A DNA stretch of 64,000 bases from Alkalihalobacillus sp. FSL W8-0930 (GTDB taxonomy: Bacteria; Bacillota; Bacilli; Bacillales; Bacillaceae_D), in NCBI GenBank assembly GCA_037965595.1, contig CP150183.1, positions 1,798,001 to 1,862,000 of the forward strand, read 5' to 3'. Under the pieces are notes generated by a model that worked only from the letters and a program-made list of their open reading frames with translations, searched no databases and had not been told where the DNA came from. Both the position numbers and the translations under genes were made by a program. Below, one piece after another: positions 25,703 to 35,226 of this stretch (the first letter of the stretch is position 1; every line of letters begins with the position of its first letter).

Positions 25703-26235
25703 AGGGAGCTTGCGTAACCTTACGTCCACTTAAACAAGAAGATGCGGAAGATCTACTCAATGTTCATATTCAGAACAAACGTTTTTTTGAACGATTTTCG
25801 ATGGAACGACCACAGAATTACTATACATTAGCTTTTCAAGAGCACGTGATTTCTCAATTTAATGAGCTTGCTAAACAAGGCCAGGAATACCACTATGCGA
25901 TTTGTTCAAACCAATCAAACCAACTTGTAGGAGTAGTGGACCTTTTTCAAGTATACAGAGGACCGTTACAACGAGCGATGATCGGCTATTCTGTCAGTCA
26001 AGCTGAAAATGGAAAAGGCTATGCAACAGAAGCTTGCCGTTTACTCTCTGAATATGCTTTTACAAACCTGATGCTACATCGTCTCGAAGCTGCTGTATTG
26101 CCATCAAATCAGGCGTCCATTCGTGTCCTAGAAAAATCAGGTTTTATTAAGGAAGGAACAGCTAAAAAGAGCGTACGGATTCATGGCACGTGGGAGGACC
26201 ATTACATATTTGCTTGTATTAATCCGATTCATTAA
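25699..26235 (+). CDS. GNAT N-acetyltransferase (RimJ/RimL type)
   Basis: A 178-residue acetyltransferase of the ribosomal-protein-alanine acetyltransferase type. Start ATG 25699 overlaps the preceding stop (ATGA); the frame can be read back to 25657 but that lies inside the ABC gene. Motifs: TLRPLKQEDAEDLL at the start, GYSVSQAENGKGYATEACRL (acetyl-CoA loop), LEAAVLPSNQASIRVLEKSG and the end GTWEDHYIFA. Acceptor substrate unknown; the YjcK/YdaF-like layout is common in Bacillus. Cotranscribed with the ABC ATPase. Confidence 0.9.
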   Translation: MKGACVTLRPLKQEDAEDLLNVHIQNKRFFERFSMERPQNYYTLAFQEHVISQFNELAKQGQEYHYAICSNQSNQLVGVVDLFQVYRGPLQRAMIGYSVSQAENGKGYATEACRLLSEYAFTNLMLHRLEAAVLPSNQASIRVLEKSGFIKEGTAKKSVRIHGTWEDHYIFACINPIH

Positions 26236-26250
26236 GGAGTGTGATAACAA

Positions 26251-26847
26251 ATGTCAAACCAACCACAAACGGTTCTTATTTTCCTATTTAATGAAGTGGA
26301 AGTGTTAGATTTTGCGGGTCCCTTTGAAGTCTTATCGCTAGCTCAAAAAAATAACCAGCCATTCTTTAACGTAAAAACCATCTCTGAAACAGGGGAGGCC
26401 GTTCGAGCTCGAAATGGATTAACTGTTCAACCGGATTACAGTTTTGAAACATGGGAGGGTGATCCTGATCTTGTTATCATACCTGGGGGATACGGGGCCA
26501 GAGAAATCGAAATTCATAATCAACAGGTTCTGACGTGGATTAAAGAGATGAATGAACGTACCAATATTCTCGCATCTGTCTGTACTGGAGCCTTACTTCT
26601 TGCAGAGGCAGGACTTTTAACCGGAAAACGAGCAACTACGCATTGGGCGAGTCTTGACCGGTTTGAAACAGACTTTCCTGATGTATCTGTTTGGCGTGAT
26701 GTGAAATTCGTAGATGAGGGGAAAATTGTCACCTCTGCTGGCATTTCTGCAGGGATTAACATGGCTTTTCATCTCGTAAAAAAGCTAGTAGGAGTTGAAA
26801 GTGCTAGAGAAACCGCAAAACGTATGGAGTATGACATTCTACTATAA
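26251..26847 (+). CDS. DJ-1/PfpI family protein
   Basis: A 198-residue protein of the DJ-1/PfpI superfamily, in the branch with isonitrile hydratases and GlxA-type N-terminal domains. Visible motifs: LDFAGPFEVL with the conserved acidic residue, VIIPGGYGAREIE, the nucleophile elbow SVCTGALLLAEAGLL with the Cys, and ATTHWASLDRF with the His. No helix-turn-helix domain follows, so it is an enzyme-like protein rather than a regulator. Start ATG 26251 with AAGGAG. Fifteen bases after the acetyltransferase gene, probably in the same transcript. Confidence 0.9.
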   Translation: MSNQPQTVLIFLFNEVEVLDFAGPFEVLSLAQKNNQPFFNVKTISETGEAVRARNGLTVQPDYSFETWEGDPDLVIIPGGYGAREIEIHNQQVLTWIKEMNERTNILASVCTGALLLAEAGLLTGKRATTHWASLDRFETDFPDVSVWRDVKFVDEGKIVTSAGISAGINMAFHLVKKLVGVESARETAKRMEYDILL

Positions 26848-26852
26848 TTAGA

Positions 26853-26888
26853 AAAAAGGCGACCCTTTAGTAATAGAGGTCGCCTTTA
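26853..26888. terminator. Bidirectional terminator between DJ-1 gene and pepF
   Basis: AAAGGCGACC (26855-26864) pairs with GGTCGCCTTT (26878-26887), with A- and T-rich flanks. Confidence 0.9.
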
Positions 26889-26892
26889 AGTG

Positions 26893-28698
26893 TTATTCTG
26901 CGTAGCTTTCTTCAAGCTGAGTAATAAGGTCGCCGACATAGTTTACAGCTGTTCGAATCGTATCTGGATTACTCATATCTACTCCTGCATCAGCAAACAG
27001 ATCTAGAGGAGATTTCGTTCCACCAGCTTTTAACATGTCTAACCAACGGTCAATAGCAGGCTGTCCTTCTGCTTCAAACTGTTTGTAAGCAGCTGTGGAA
27101 GCCGTTAACCCTGCGGAATAAGTATATGGATAAAGGCCCATATAATAATGAGGCTGCCTCATCCAAGTGCGTCCTGCTCCTTCATCTAATTGAACAGAAT
27201 CACCCCAGAAACCTTCAAGTACTTGGTTTTTAGTCAGACGAAGAGTAGTAGCCGTTAACGGTTCTCCTGCAGCAGCCAATTCATAAACGCGTCTTTGGAA
27301 TTCTCCTTCAAGTAAATGTGTAACAAAATTATGATAATACGTTCCTAGGAATTGCAGGATGACCCAACGTTTCATTTGGGGATCATTTGTCTCATTTAAT
27401 AAATGATTACCGAGAATTAATTCATTCATCGTAGAGGGTCCTTCAATGTTATATAGAGAAGGGCGTACAGATGACAAAGGCTGATGCTGATTCGCTAAGT
27501 AGAAATGACCAGCGTGGCCAAGTTCATGAGCAAGCATAAACGCTCCGCGCATGTTTCCAGTCCAAGTCATTAAAATATAAGGGTGAGCCCCATATGGACT
27601 TGAACAAAATGCACCCGTTCGTTTTCCGATGTTACTCGAGCGATCAACCCAGCGTTCATTTAATGACTTTTCTAACATATCTGAGTATTCAGGTCCCATC
27701 ACTTTCAAGGCTTCCTGAATCAAATCAGATACTTGTTGGTAGGTTGTCTCTGGTTGAAAGTCAGGATCAAGTGGTGCTTTTAAGTCACAGAATTTTAATT
27801 CGTCTAAGCCTAGGACACGTTTTTTTAATTTCGCAAATCGCTGCATGTGAGGAGCGAGCTCATTATAGATAATATCAAGCTGATTAGTGTACATCTCTGT
27901 ACTCACTTTTTGTTCATGAAGTAGCATCTCAGTAGCAGACTCATAGGATCTAAGTCTAGCAAGCGTCACATGTTTACCTACTTCTGTGGCATATGTTTGT
28001 GCGTACGTATTTTCATAGCTTGCTAATGTTTGATCAAATGCGAGATATGCATTTCTACGTTCTTCCGTATCAGGTGACAGTTCATATTGATCCTCAAATA
28101 AAGCAAAAGAAAGAGATTTTTCCTCGCCGTCTTTTCCTTTAAATGTAGGGAAGCTCATGTCAGCTGACTTACTAGCAGAATAGATTGCATACGGAGAAGA
28201 AAGCGTTGGGTAAAGTGCTTGTAATGCTTTCTCAGTTTCGGCATTAAGAGCATAAGGCTTCTTTGATAGAATCGTGTCCAATAAAACCCGATATTTTGAT
28301 AAACTAGCTTGTTCTTCTCTAAACTGTGTAAGTGTAGAGTCAGGAATAGCCATAATTTCTGATTCAATAAATGATAAAGAAGCAGAGATGTCGGCTAGAA
28401 TGTCTGTGGCTACTGCGTAGTCTGCTTGAGCAGACGCGTTCGTCCCATCAACTGATAGTTTTAAGTTTGCGTATGTAGAAATAAGAACGACTTGCTCCAT
28501 AATGGATTCTCTTGCTTCTAAGCAGTTTAGAAGATTTTCAGAGCGCTCCGCGAGCTTTCCTGCAAAGCTTTTCACACCTGCAACGGCTGGTGCTAACGAG
28601 TGCAGTGCTTGCTCCCATAATTCTCTAGTTTCAAAAAGATCAGTTAAGTCCCATGTTTCAGAATAATCAATCTCTGAACGGTGTTTTAATGTACTCAA
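26893..28698 (-). CDS. pepF: Oligoendopeptidase F (M3 family)
   Basis: Cytoplasmic zinc metallopeptidase that cleaves oligopeptides; 601 residues. Zinc site MLAHELGHAGHF (HExxH) near residue 380, followed by the third-ligand region GPSTMNELILGNHLL. Start set at TTG 28698 (MSTLKHRSEID), because AAAAGGAGG lies nine bases ahead; the longer frame back to 28725 would translate that ribosome site. C-terminal AGGTKSPLDLFADAGVDM is typical of the M3B group. Monocistronic, divergent from mrfA. Confidence 0.93.
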   Translation of the reverse strand: MSTLKHRSEIDYSETWDLTDLFETRELWEQALHSLAPAVAGVKSFAGKLAERSENLLNCLEARESIMEQVVLISTYANLKLSVDGTNASAQADYAVATDILADISASLSFIESEIMAIPDSTLTQFREEQASLSKYRVLLDTILSKKPYALNAETEKALQALYPTLSSPYAIYSASKSADMSFPTFKGKDGEEKSLSFALFEDQYELSPDTEERRNAYLAFDQTLASYENTYAQTYATEVGKHVTLARLRSYESATEMLLHEQKVSTEMYTNQLDIIYNELAPHMQRFAKLKKRVLGLDELKFCDLKAPLDPDFQPETTYQQVSDLIQEALKVMGPEYSDMLEKSLNERWVDRSSNIGKRTGAFCSSPYGAHPYILMTWTGNMRGAFMLAHELGHAGHFYLANQHQPLSSVRPSLYNIEGPSTMNELILGNHLLNETNDPQMKRWVILQFLGTYYHNFVTHLLEGEFQRRVYELAAAGEPLTATTLRLTKNQVLEGFWGDSVQLDEGAGRTWMRQPHYYMGLYPYTYSAGLTASTAAYKQFEAEGQPAIDRWLDMLKAGGTKSPLDLFADAGVDMSNPDTIRTAVNYVGDLITQLEESYAE

Positions 28699-28791
28699 TT
28701 CTTCATTCCTCCTTTTTATTCGCAAAGCGAATTAAATGTAGTATACACTAATTTTCTGTATAAGTTTAGCGTGAAGTACTAGGTCTGCCTA

Positions 28792-28820
28792 TAGAAAAAC
28801 AAACAAACATTCGCTACAAT
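28792..28820 (+). promoter_or_regulatory. mrfA promoter with LexA-box-like element
   Basis: TAGAAA (28792-28797), 17-base spacer, TACAAT (28815-28820). The spacer holds CAAACAAACATTCG (28800-28813), eight of ten fixed positions of the Bacillus LexA box CGAAC-N4-GTTCG. The 24 bases from here to 28823 differ at one position from the mrfB promoter. Confidence 0.7.
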
Positions 28821-28849
28821 AGAGTGAGAAGATGATTAGGGGTGCATGT

Positions 28850-31132
28850 ATGTTTAAGGAAAGTTTACAGCAAATAGTACGTGACCTTAAAGAAAATCCT
28901 TCTTTTAGGGAACAAATTGTACATTGGCATGAACTCGAAGCAGTGGAAGCGAAGACAAAGGCATTTCCACCGGATATGAATACGAAGCTTGTTCAGGCAT
29001 TGCAACGAAGAGGAATTGGAGAATTATATACACACCAGGAAGCGGCATATAGAGCTACTCAAGAAGGCGAGAATATTGTAGCAGTCACACCTACAGCTTC
29101 AGGGAAAACCTTGTGTTATAATTTACCTGTATTACAAAAAATCTCTGAAAAACATGAGAGTAGAGCGTTATATATTTTTCCAACAAAGGCATTGGCTCAA
29201 GATCAGATGAGTGAATTAAACGAACTGATTGAAGAGATGGAGGTGCCAATACGCTGTTTTACATACGATGGAGATACAGCTCCATCTATTAGACAGGCTG
29301 TTAGAAAAGCAGGGCATGTTGTCATAACAAACCCAGATATGCTTCATTCCGCTATATTACCGCATCATACAAAGTGGGTTTCTTTTTTTGAGAACCTTGA
29401 ATATGTAGTCATAGACGAATTACATACGTATCGTGGTGTGTTTGGTAGTCATGTAGCAAATGTCATTAGACGTTTAAAACGAATCGCTGCGTATTATGGA
29501 GCGAATCCGACGTTTATCTGTACTTCAGCGACGATTGCGAACCCTAAAGAACTAGCTTCAGAGTTAACTGGGAAGCAAATGCGTTTAATTGATAATAACG
29601 GGGCACCTAGAGGAAAAAAGCATTTTATCTTTTATAATCCACCGATTGTGAATGAACCTTTAAATATCCGCCGAAGCGCGACGGTGGAAGTAAATGAATT
29701 GGCCAAGCGTTTCTTAACAAACGGCATTCAAACGATTGTATTTGCCCGTAGCAGAGTCCGAGTTGAAGTTATCTTAAGCCACTTACAAGAATTAATTAAA
29801 AAGCGGTTTGGACCGGATACCATTCGAGGCTACCGGGGTGGATACTTACCTAAGCAGCGTAGAGAGATTGAAAAAGGGTTACGTAATGGTGAGATTCTTG
29901 GTGTAGTAAGTACAAATGCATTAGAGCTTGGTGTAGATATTGGGCAATTACAAGTGTGCTTAATGACAGGATACCCTGGTTCTATTGCATCAGCTTGGCA
30001 GCAGGCAGGAAGAGCGGGAAGAAGGAAAAACGAATCCGTCATCATTATGGTGGCAGGTTCCACGCCAATTGACCAATACATAATCGGCCATCCAGAAGCG
30101 TTTTTTGAACGCTCTCCTGAGTCTGCGAGGTTAAATCCTGACAACTTAATGATACTGATTGATCACCTTAAGTGCGCAGCATACGAGCTTCCATTTAAAC
30201 AAGGCGAATCGTTTGATGGCGTTGAAATCGAAGAAATTCTTGAATATCTTGCAGAGCATCATGTCCTACATGAACGTGCCGAGAAATGGTATTGGATGAA
30301 TGATGCCTTTCCGGCGCATGGAATTAGTCTTCGTTCTGCTTCTCAGGAAAATGTGGTCATCATCGATCAAAGTGATGTAACAAACCATACGGTGATTGGT
30401 GAGATGGACCGATTTAGTGCGATGACCTTATTGCATGATGAAGCGATCTACTTACATCAAGGAGTTCAGTATCAGGTTGAATATCTTGATTGGGACGAAC
30501 GAAAAGCCTTTGTAAGAGAGGTATCTGTTGAATACTATACCGATGCTAATCTGGCTGTGAAGTTAACGGTATTAGAAGAGGATGAGCGAAAGTCACATGA
30601 TACAACAAGTCTCTCGCTTGGAGATGTTATGGTTAATGCCAAAGCAACAATATTCAAAAAGATTCGAATGAGTACATTTGAAAATATCGGATCTGGTCCC
30701 ATTCATCTTCCTGAAGAAGAACTGCATTCACAAGGAATGTGGATTAGCTTTGCCCCTACCTTAGTTAATCAATTTGGTGAGGCTGCTCTTGAAGCAGCAC
30801 TTATGGGACTAGCTCATGTATTGGGAGCGGTTTGTCCAGTTTTTGCGATGTGTGACCGAGCGGATATACATGTGGTTCCGCAGATTAAAGCGGATCATTC
30901 TGAACAGCCTACTGTATTTATCTACGATCGATATCCGGGAGGGATTGGGCTTTCAAAAGAAATCTACCAAAAGATTGATTCAGTCCTACAGCATGTTGAC
31001 GAATTGATTTCATCTTGTTCGTGCCAATCAGGCTGTCCATCATGTGTAGGCGCAGAAAACCAAGTTCCTCCATTAAACACTAAACAGTTAGTCAAACAAT
31101 TACTAAAGGAATGGCTGACAGATCCTTATTAA
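28850..31132 (+). CDS. mrfA: MrfA (YprA) DEAD/DEAH-box helicase
   Basis: Superfamily 2 helicase that, in B. subtilis, works with the nuclease MrfB in repair of mitomycin-type DNA damage. 760 residues from ATG 28850 (AGGGGTG upstream; ATG 28832 has a weaker site). Motifs: TPTASGKT (80-87), VIDELHTY, CTSATIANP, FARSRVRVE, STNALELGVDIG and GQAGRAGR-like QQAGRAGRR. The C-terminal DUF1998 domain has the cysteine set CSCQSGCPSC for zinc. In B. subtilis mrfB follows directly; here 5.4 kb of phosphate-related genes intervene. Confidence 0.95.
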   Translation: MFKESLQQIVRDLKENPSFREQIVHWHELEAVEAKTKAFPPDMNTKLVQALQRRGIGELYTHQEAAYRATQEGENIVAVTPTASGKTLCYNLPVLQKISEKHESRALYIFPTKALAQDQMSELNELIEEMEVPIRCFTYDGDTAPSIRQAVRKAGHVVITNPDMLHSAILPHHTKWVSFFENLEYVVIDELHTYRGVFGSHVANVIRRLKRIAAYYGANPTFICTSATIANPKELASELTGKQMRLIDNNGAPRGKKHFIFYNPPIVNEPLNIRRSATVEVNELAKRFLTNGIQTIVFARSRVRVEVILSHLQELIKKRFGPDTIRGYRGGYLPKQRREIEKGLRNGEILGVVSTNALELGVDIGQLQVCLMTGYPGSIASAWQQAGRAGRRKNESVIIMVAGSTPIDQYIIGHPEAFFERSPESARLNPDNLMILIDHLKCAAYELPFKQGESFDGVEIEEILEYLAEHHVLHERAEKWYWMNDAFPAHGISLRSASQENVVIIDQSDVTNHTVIGEMDRFSAMTLLHDEAIYLHQGVQYQVEYLDWDERKAFVREVSVEYYTDANLAVKLTVLEEDERKSHDTTSLSLGDVMVNAKATIFKKIRMSTFENIGSGPIHLPEEELHSQGMWISFAPTLVNQFGEAALEAALMGLAHVLGAVCPVFAMCDRADIHVVPQIKADHSEQPTVFIYDRYPGGIGLSKEIYQKIDSVLQHVDELISSCSCQSGCPSCVGAENQVPPLNTKQLVKQLLKEWLTDPY

Positions 31133-31162
31133 GTCCACTATTAACAATCAGGAGAGATGAGT

Positions 31163-32734
31163 ATGAAAAACCTGCAAATTAATGTTTTTGAAACGAGTGA
31201 TGTTCATGGTCACATCATGCCCCACAGGTACCGCACGGAAGATGACCTTCCACTTGGTTTAGCGAAAATCAATACGTTAATAAAAAAAGAGCGTGAGAAA
31301 CATCCTCATGTTTTTGTCATAGATAATGGTGATTTGATTCAAGGCACACCACTTACAACCTATGTATCTAAAAAGGATTCAAGCAATCAGCACCCTTTAA
31401 TTCGTGCAGCTAACATAGTAGGGTATGATGCAGCGATCATGGGTAATCATGAATTTAACTTCGGGATGCACACATTAAATCAAGCTGTAAGTGATTCTGC
31501 TTTCCCTTGGCTTGCAGCAAATATAGTAAATGAAGAAACAGGCGGGTGCTACTTTGGCACCCCTTATGTACTAAAAGAATTTGAGGGTGCTAAGGTTGCT
31601 TTATTAGGACTGACAACTCAATATATTCCGAATTGGGAGGATCCCAACCATATTCAAGGACTTGTTTTTAAAGACTGTGTAGAAACGGCCAAACAATGGG
31701 TTTCTTATATTCATGAACATGAACAGCCTGATGTGTTAATTGTTTCATATCACGGAGGATTTGAACGAAATCCAGTTACTGGTGAGCCTGAGGAAAAAGA
31801 AACGGGAGAGAACCAAGGTTATGCCCTGTGTCATGAAGTAGATGGAATTGATTTATTGTTAACAGGTCATCAGCACCGTTTACTTACTGGTACGTGTGGT
31901 GATGTTCCGATACTGCAACCGGGAAACTTCGGTTCAACTGTAGGAAAAGCGACCATTCAGTTAGAAAAGAAAGAGGATCAATGGACCATTAGCAGCATTG
32001 ATACCGAGTTAGTAGAATTATCAGATACAAAAGCTGACTCAGAAATTGTAGAAGCTACAAAAGAAATTGAACAAGAAGTACAGAACTGGCTTGATGAACC
32101 AATTGGGTTTGTTGAGGGAAGCCTGCGAATAGAAGATGCTTTTCACGTTCGTATACAAGAGCATCCTTTTACTGAGTTTATTAATAAAGTGCAAATGGAA
32201 GCCTCGCAAACGGCTATTTCAAGCACAGCACTCTTTGACAATACGTCAAAAGGATTCCCTGATACGATAACCATTCGTGATGTGATGTCTAATTATATCT
32301 ATCCTAATACATTAAAGGTTCTAGAAGTTTCAGGGGACGATTTAAAAGCAGCTCTAGAACGAAGTGCAAATTACTTTATGTTAACGGAAGGGGAGCCAGA
32401 AATTAATCCTGACTTCTTATACCCTAAACCGCAGCATTATAATTATGATATGTGGGAAGGGATTAATTACACAATTGATCTTAGGAACCCTGAGGGCGAA
32501 CGAGTCGTTCAATTAGAGGAAGCGAATGGCAACCCAATTAAAGGTGATCAAACCTACGAAGTTGTCATGAGTAACTACCGTGCAAGCGGTGGTGGGGAAT
32601 ACAGTATGTTTAAAGACAAACCGGTTGTACGAGAAATGCAGGATGATATGACGGACTTAATTATTCAATACGTTCAAAAGCATAAGACCATTTCTTCTGA
32701 AGTGAATCAAAACTGGAAAGTTATTTGGAAGTAA
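31163..32734 (+). CDS. 5'-nucleotidase / 2',3'-cyclic phosphodiesterase family enzyme
   Basis: Calcineurin-like phosphoesterase with a C-terminal 5'-nucleotidase domain, 523 residues. Metal motifs: TSDVHGH, DNGDLIQGTP, MGNHEFNFG, SYHGGFER, TGHQHRL; the second domain (about 330-520) has the substrate-binding VMSNYRASGGGEY. Start ATG 31163 with GGAGA. Unlike most UshA/YfkN relatives it lacks a signal peptide and wall anchor, so it appears cytoplasmic. It follows mrfA by 30 bases and could be read from that promoter. Likely hydrolyses nucleotides or cyclic nucleotides; exact substrate unknown. Confidence 0.9.
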   Translation: MKNLQINVFETSDVHGHIMPHRYRTEDDLPLGLAKINTLIKKEREKHPHVFVIDNGDLIQGTPLTTYVSKKDSSNQHPLIRAANIVGYDAAIMGNHEFNFGMHTLNQAVSDSAFPWLAANIVNEETGGCYFGTPYVLKEFEGAKVALLGLTTQYIPNWEDPNHIQGLVFKDCVETAKQWVSYIHEHEQPDVLIVSYHGGFERNPVTGEPEEKETGENQGYALCHEVDGIDLLLTGHQHRLLTGTCGDVPILQPGNFGSTVGKATIQLEKKEDQWTISSIDTELVELSDTKADSEIVEATKEIEQEVQNWLDEPIGFVEGSLRIEDAFHVRIQEHPFTEFINKVQMEASQTAISSTALFDNTSKGFPDTITIRDVMSNYIYPNTLKVLEVSGDDLKAALERSANYFMLTEGEPEINPDFLYPKPQHYNYDMWEGINYTIDLRNPEGERVVQLEEANGNPIKGDQTYEVVMSNYRASGGGEYSMFKDKPVVREMQDDMTDLIIQYVQKHKTISSEVNQNWKVIWK

Positions 32735-32770
32735 AAAAAAGCAGATCCGCGAAATGGATCTGCTTTTTTG
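32735..32770. terminator. Bidirectional terminator between nucleotidase and phn genes
   Basis: AAAAAAGCAGATCC (32735-32748) pairs with GGATCTGCTTTTTT (32756-32769). Confidence 0.92.
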
Positions 32771-32771
32771 G

Positions 32772-33554
32772 TTAAACGAGCCTAGCTCGTATTTTACCTG
32801 AAATAAAGTCAACTAAGGTAATCATGACAATAATACCAAGTAAGATAATTCCCACTCGTTCCCAGTCTCGTACTTGTAAGGCAAAAATTAGAGGCGTACC
32901 AATTCCCCCGGCACCTATTATCCCTAAGATAGAGGCTGCACGAATATTTACTTCAAATCGATACATAACGAAATTCAAATAACTTGGTAAAATTTGAGGG
33001 ACAACCGCGAACCATAAGGTTTTTATCGGGTTGGCACCTGTTGCAATTAATGCTTCAGTTGTACTTAGATTCACACTTTCCACATCATCAGAGAATAGCT
33101 TACCTAGCATCCCAATTGATCCGATTCCAAGAGCTAATACCCCGGAGAAAGAACCAGGACCTACAGCTTTAATAAAGATTAAAGCGAAGATAATGTCAGG
33201 GAACACGCGAATAAAACTAAGAATGAATTTACCAAATTGTGAAATCACTCGAGACTTTACAATATTACGAGCAGCTAAAAAGGCAAGTGGAATACAGAAT
33301 ACAGCTGCGATGAATGTACCAAGAATGGCGATTGCTAATGTTTCAAGTAGTTTATTCAACAGTCCTTCGCCATCAGGATCGTACACATAGCCCCAATCAG
33401 GACTAAATAACCCTTGGAATATTGCACTAACAATTTGGCCTGATGTTTCTTTTACTTCAATCGTAGGTAAACCTGCAAATGCCCAAATATAAATGAGCAT
33501 CAGAATAATCACAACAACAAAACGTGTAAAGATCTTTTTCTTTTGTGGGTTCAT
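32772..33554 (-). CDS. phnE: Phosphonate/phosphate ABC permease PhnE (second copy)
   Basis: Inner-membrane subunit of a PhnCDE-type importer, 260 residues with about six helices. The permease EAA-type loop reads EALIATGANPIKTLWFAVVP, and the nearby GAGGIGTPL is typical of PhnE. The N-terminus MNPQKKKIF is cytoplasmic. It overlaps the first phnE by four bases (ATGA), so the two permeases are translationally coupled and probably form a heterodimer. Last gene of the phnD-C-E-E operon. Ends beside the bidirectional terminator. Confidence 0.92.
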   Translation of the reverse strand: MNPQKKKIFTRFVVVIILMLIYIWAFAGLPTIEVKETSGQIVSAIFQGLFSPDWGYVYDPDGEGLLNKLLETLAIAILGTFIAAVFCIPLAFLAARNIVKSRVISQFGKFILSFIRVFPDIIFALIFIKAVGPGSFSGVLALGIGSIGMLGKLFSDDVESVNLSTTEALIATGANPIKTLWFAVVPQILPSYLNFVMYRFEVNIRAASILGIIGAGGIGTPLIFALQVRDWERVGIILLGIIVMITLVDFISGKIRARLV

Positions 33555-34351
33555 GATAATTTCTCCCTTAGAGACGTACTGATAAAATCAATAATCAGTA
33601 CAACAATCAAGGTATATAGAATAATGGTTGACACTCTAGCATAATCAAAGAATCCGAGTGCTTGGTCATAATACAAACCAATCCCACCTGCTCCTACAAG
33701 ACCGAGTACAGCAGCTGCACGTACATTTACCTCAAATGAGTAGAGGCTGAATGATAAAAATTGAGCTGTTACTTGAGGTATAACACCAAACATGACTAAT
33801 TTAACCTGATTTGCACCTACTGCGCGCATGGCTTCAAGTGGACCTTCATCAATTCCTTCAATCGATTCGTAGATTAGCTTTCCGATAATTCCGAGTGAGA
33901 ATCCAATTAAAGCAAGAACACCAGAAAAGGCTCCAATTCCAAAGATTGCAACAAAGATCGCAGCTAGTAGTAAATCAGGAATCGTCCGAATTAAATTCAG
34001 TAACCAACGTGCAGGCACATTAATAAACGGCGTTTTCAAAACATTTCTTGCCGCAAGGAGTGCAAGTGGCAACGCAAGAATTGCACCAAATGTCGTTCCG
34101 AGAACGGCCATACGTATCGTCTCTAAAATTGGTTCGGTTATCCGAGTGAAGTACGCCCAATCTGGAGGGACCATCTCCTTGACGAGGTCCCACATATTTG
34201 GAGCACCTTTTTGAAGATCAGAGAATGAGAATCCAACATTGTATCCGCTGTACCAAAGAATTACTACGATAGCCAATGCAGAGAAGGCTTGTTTGGTTTT
34301 TTTCTGCCGATAACGTGAAGTAGATTTAGTTTTTGGAGAAGATGGACTCAT
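33551..34351 (-). CDS. phnE: Phosphonate/phosphate ABC permease PhnE (first copy)
   Basis: First of the two permease subunits, 266 residues, about six membrane helices after a basic N-terminus ([15 protein letters not shown]). The cytoplasmic coupling loop is [20 protein letters not shown], followed by [17 protein letters not shown]. Overlaps phnC by four bases at its start and the second phnE by four bases at its end. The paired permeases are similar throughout and likely arose by duplication. Confidence 0.92.
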   Translation of the reverse strand: MSPSSPKTKSTSRYRQKKTKQAFSALAIVVILWYSGYNVGFSFSDLQKGAPNMWDLVKEMVPPDWAYFTRITEPILETIRMAVLGTTFGAILALPLALLAARNVLKTPFINVPARWLLNLIRTIPDLLLAAIFVAIFGIGAFSGVLALIGFSLGIIGKLIYESIEGIDEGPLEAMRAVGANQVKLVMFGVIPQVTAQFLSFSLYSFEVNVRAAAVLGLVGAGGIGLYYDQALGFFDYARVSTIILYTLIVVLIIDFISTSLREKLS

Positions 34352-35118
34352 GCATTTACACCTAGCATTTCTTTGTCGTCAATTGGACGTCCATAGATTT
34401 CAGCAAAGGCTTCGTCTGTTGCTTCTTCTACTGGTCCGTCAAAAACAATTTCACCAGCTCTTAAACCAATAATACGTGTTGCATACGCTCTAGCTAAATC
34501 AATAAAGTGTAAATTAACAATCGTTGTAATCCCTAAATCTTCATTAATACGTTTTAAGTCATCCATTACTTGCTTTGTCGTTAATGGGTCAAGAGAAGCG
34601 ACAGGCTCGTCCGCTAGAATAATTTTTGCTTCTTGGGCCAAGGCTCTTGCAATGGATACCCGTTGCTGTTGTCCTCCGGATAATTCATCTGCTCTTGAGA
34701 AGGCTTTATCAGGTATATTCACACGCTCTAACGCTTTCATTGCAAGATCCTTGTCTTCTTTAGGGAAAAGACCGAAAATCATTTTTAAAGTAGAGTGATA
34801 GCCAACACGCCCTGATAAAACATTACGAAAAACAGAAGATCTCCTTACTAGGTTAAAGTTTTGAAAGATCATACCAATATCACGTCTAATTCGATATAAT
34901 CCTTTGCCTTTTGCCTTCGTAATAGACTCTCCATCAATTAAGATTTCACCTTCACTAATCTCATGTAATCGATTAATTGAACGAAGCATCGTCGACTTTC
35001 CTGCACCGGATAAACCAACAATTACTACAAATTCGCCCTTTTCAATTGTTACATTCATATTATTAAGGCCTTTTGTTCCATTTGGGTACACTTTTGAAAC
35101 ATTTTTAAATTCGATCAT
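34348..35118 (-). CDS. phnC: Phosphonate/phosphate ABC ATP-binding protein
   Basis: ATPase of the importer, 256 residues. Walker [12 protein letters not shown] near residue 35, Q-loop [10 protein letters not shown], signature [16 protein letters not shown], Walker [15 protein letters not shown]-loop NLHFIDLA. Start ATG 35118 follows GGTAGGATG. Placed 108 bases after phnD with a strong hairpin in the gap, so phnD probably outnumbers the membrane parts in the mRNA. The family carries phosphonates, phosphite or phosphate; the PHO box upstream supports a phosphorus role. Confidence 0.94.
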   Translation of the reverse strand: MIEFKNVSKVYPNGTKGLNNMNVTIEKGEFVVIVGLSGAGKSTMLRSINRLHEISEGEILIDGESITKAKGKGLYRIRRDIGMIFQNFNLVRRSSVFRNVLSGRVGYHSTLKMIFGLFPKEDKDLAMKALERVNIPDKAFSRADELSGGQQQRVSIARALAQEAKIILADEPVASLDPLTTKQVMDDLKRINEDLGITTIVNLHFIDLARAYATRIIGLRAGEIVFDGPVEEATDEAFAEIYGRPIDDKEMLGVNA

Positions 35119-35156
35119 TGATACATCCTACCTTCTATTAGGAATCGTAAAAGGCC

Positions 35157-35183
35157 GGTGATTCCGCATGGTACGGAACCACC
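35157..35183 (-). other. Hairpin between phnD and phnC
   Basis: Minus strand: GGTGGTTCCG pairs with CGGAATCACC (ten pairs, one G-T) around a seven-base loop, then GGCCTTTTACG. Likely protects the phnD message or terminates part of the transcripts, raising binding-protein levels. Confidence 0.7.
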
Positions 35184-35226
35184 AGCCACAAACATACAGT
35201 TACACTTCTTGACGACTCAGTACAGA

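Noticed and set aside
28832-28849. ATG 28832 as the start of mrfA
   Set aside because: ATG 28850 has a better-placed AGGGGTG and gives a length close to the B. subtilis protein.
30000-32734. Defence-island idea for the helicase plus nucleotidase neighbourhood
   Set aside because: The helicase is a clear MrfA housekeeping repair protein with MrfB nearby, and the nucleotidase belongs to a common metabolic family; no defence signature is present.
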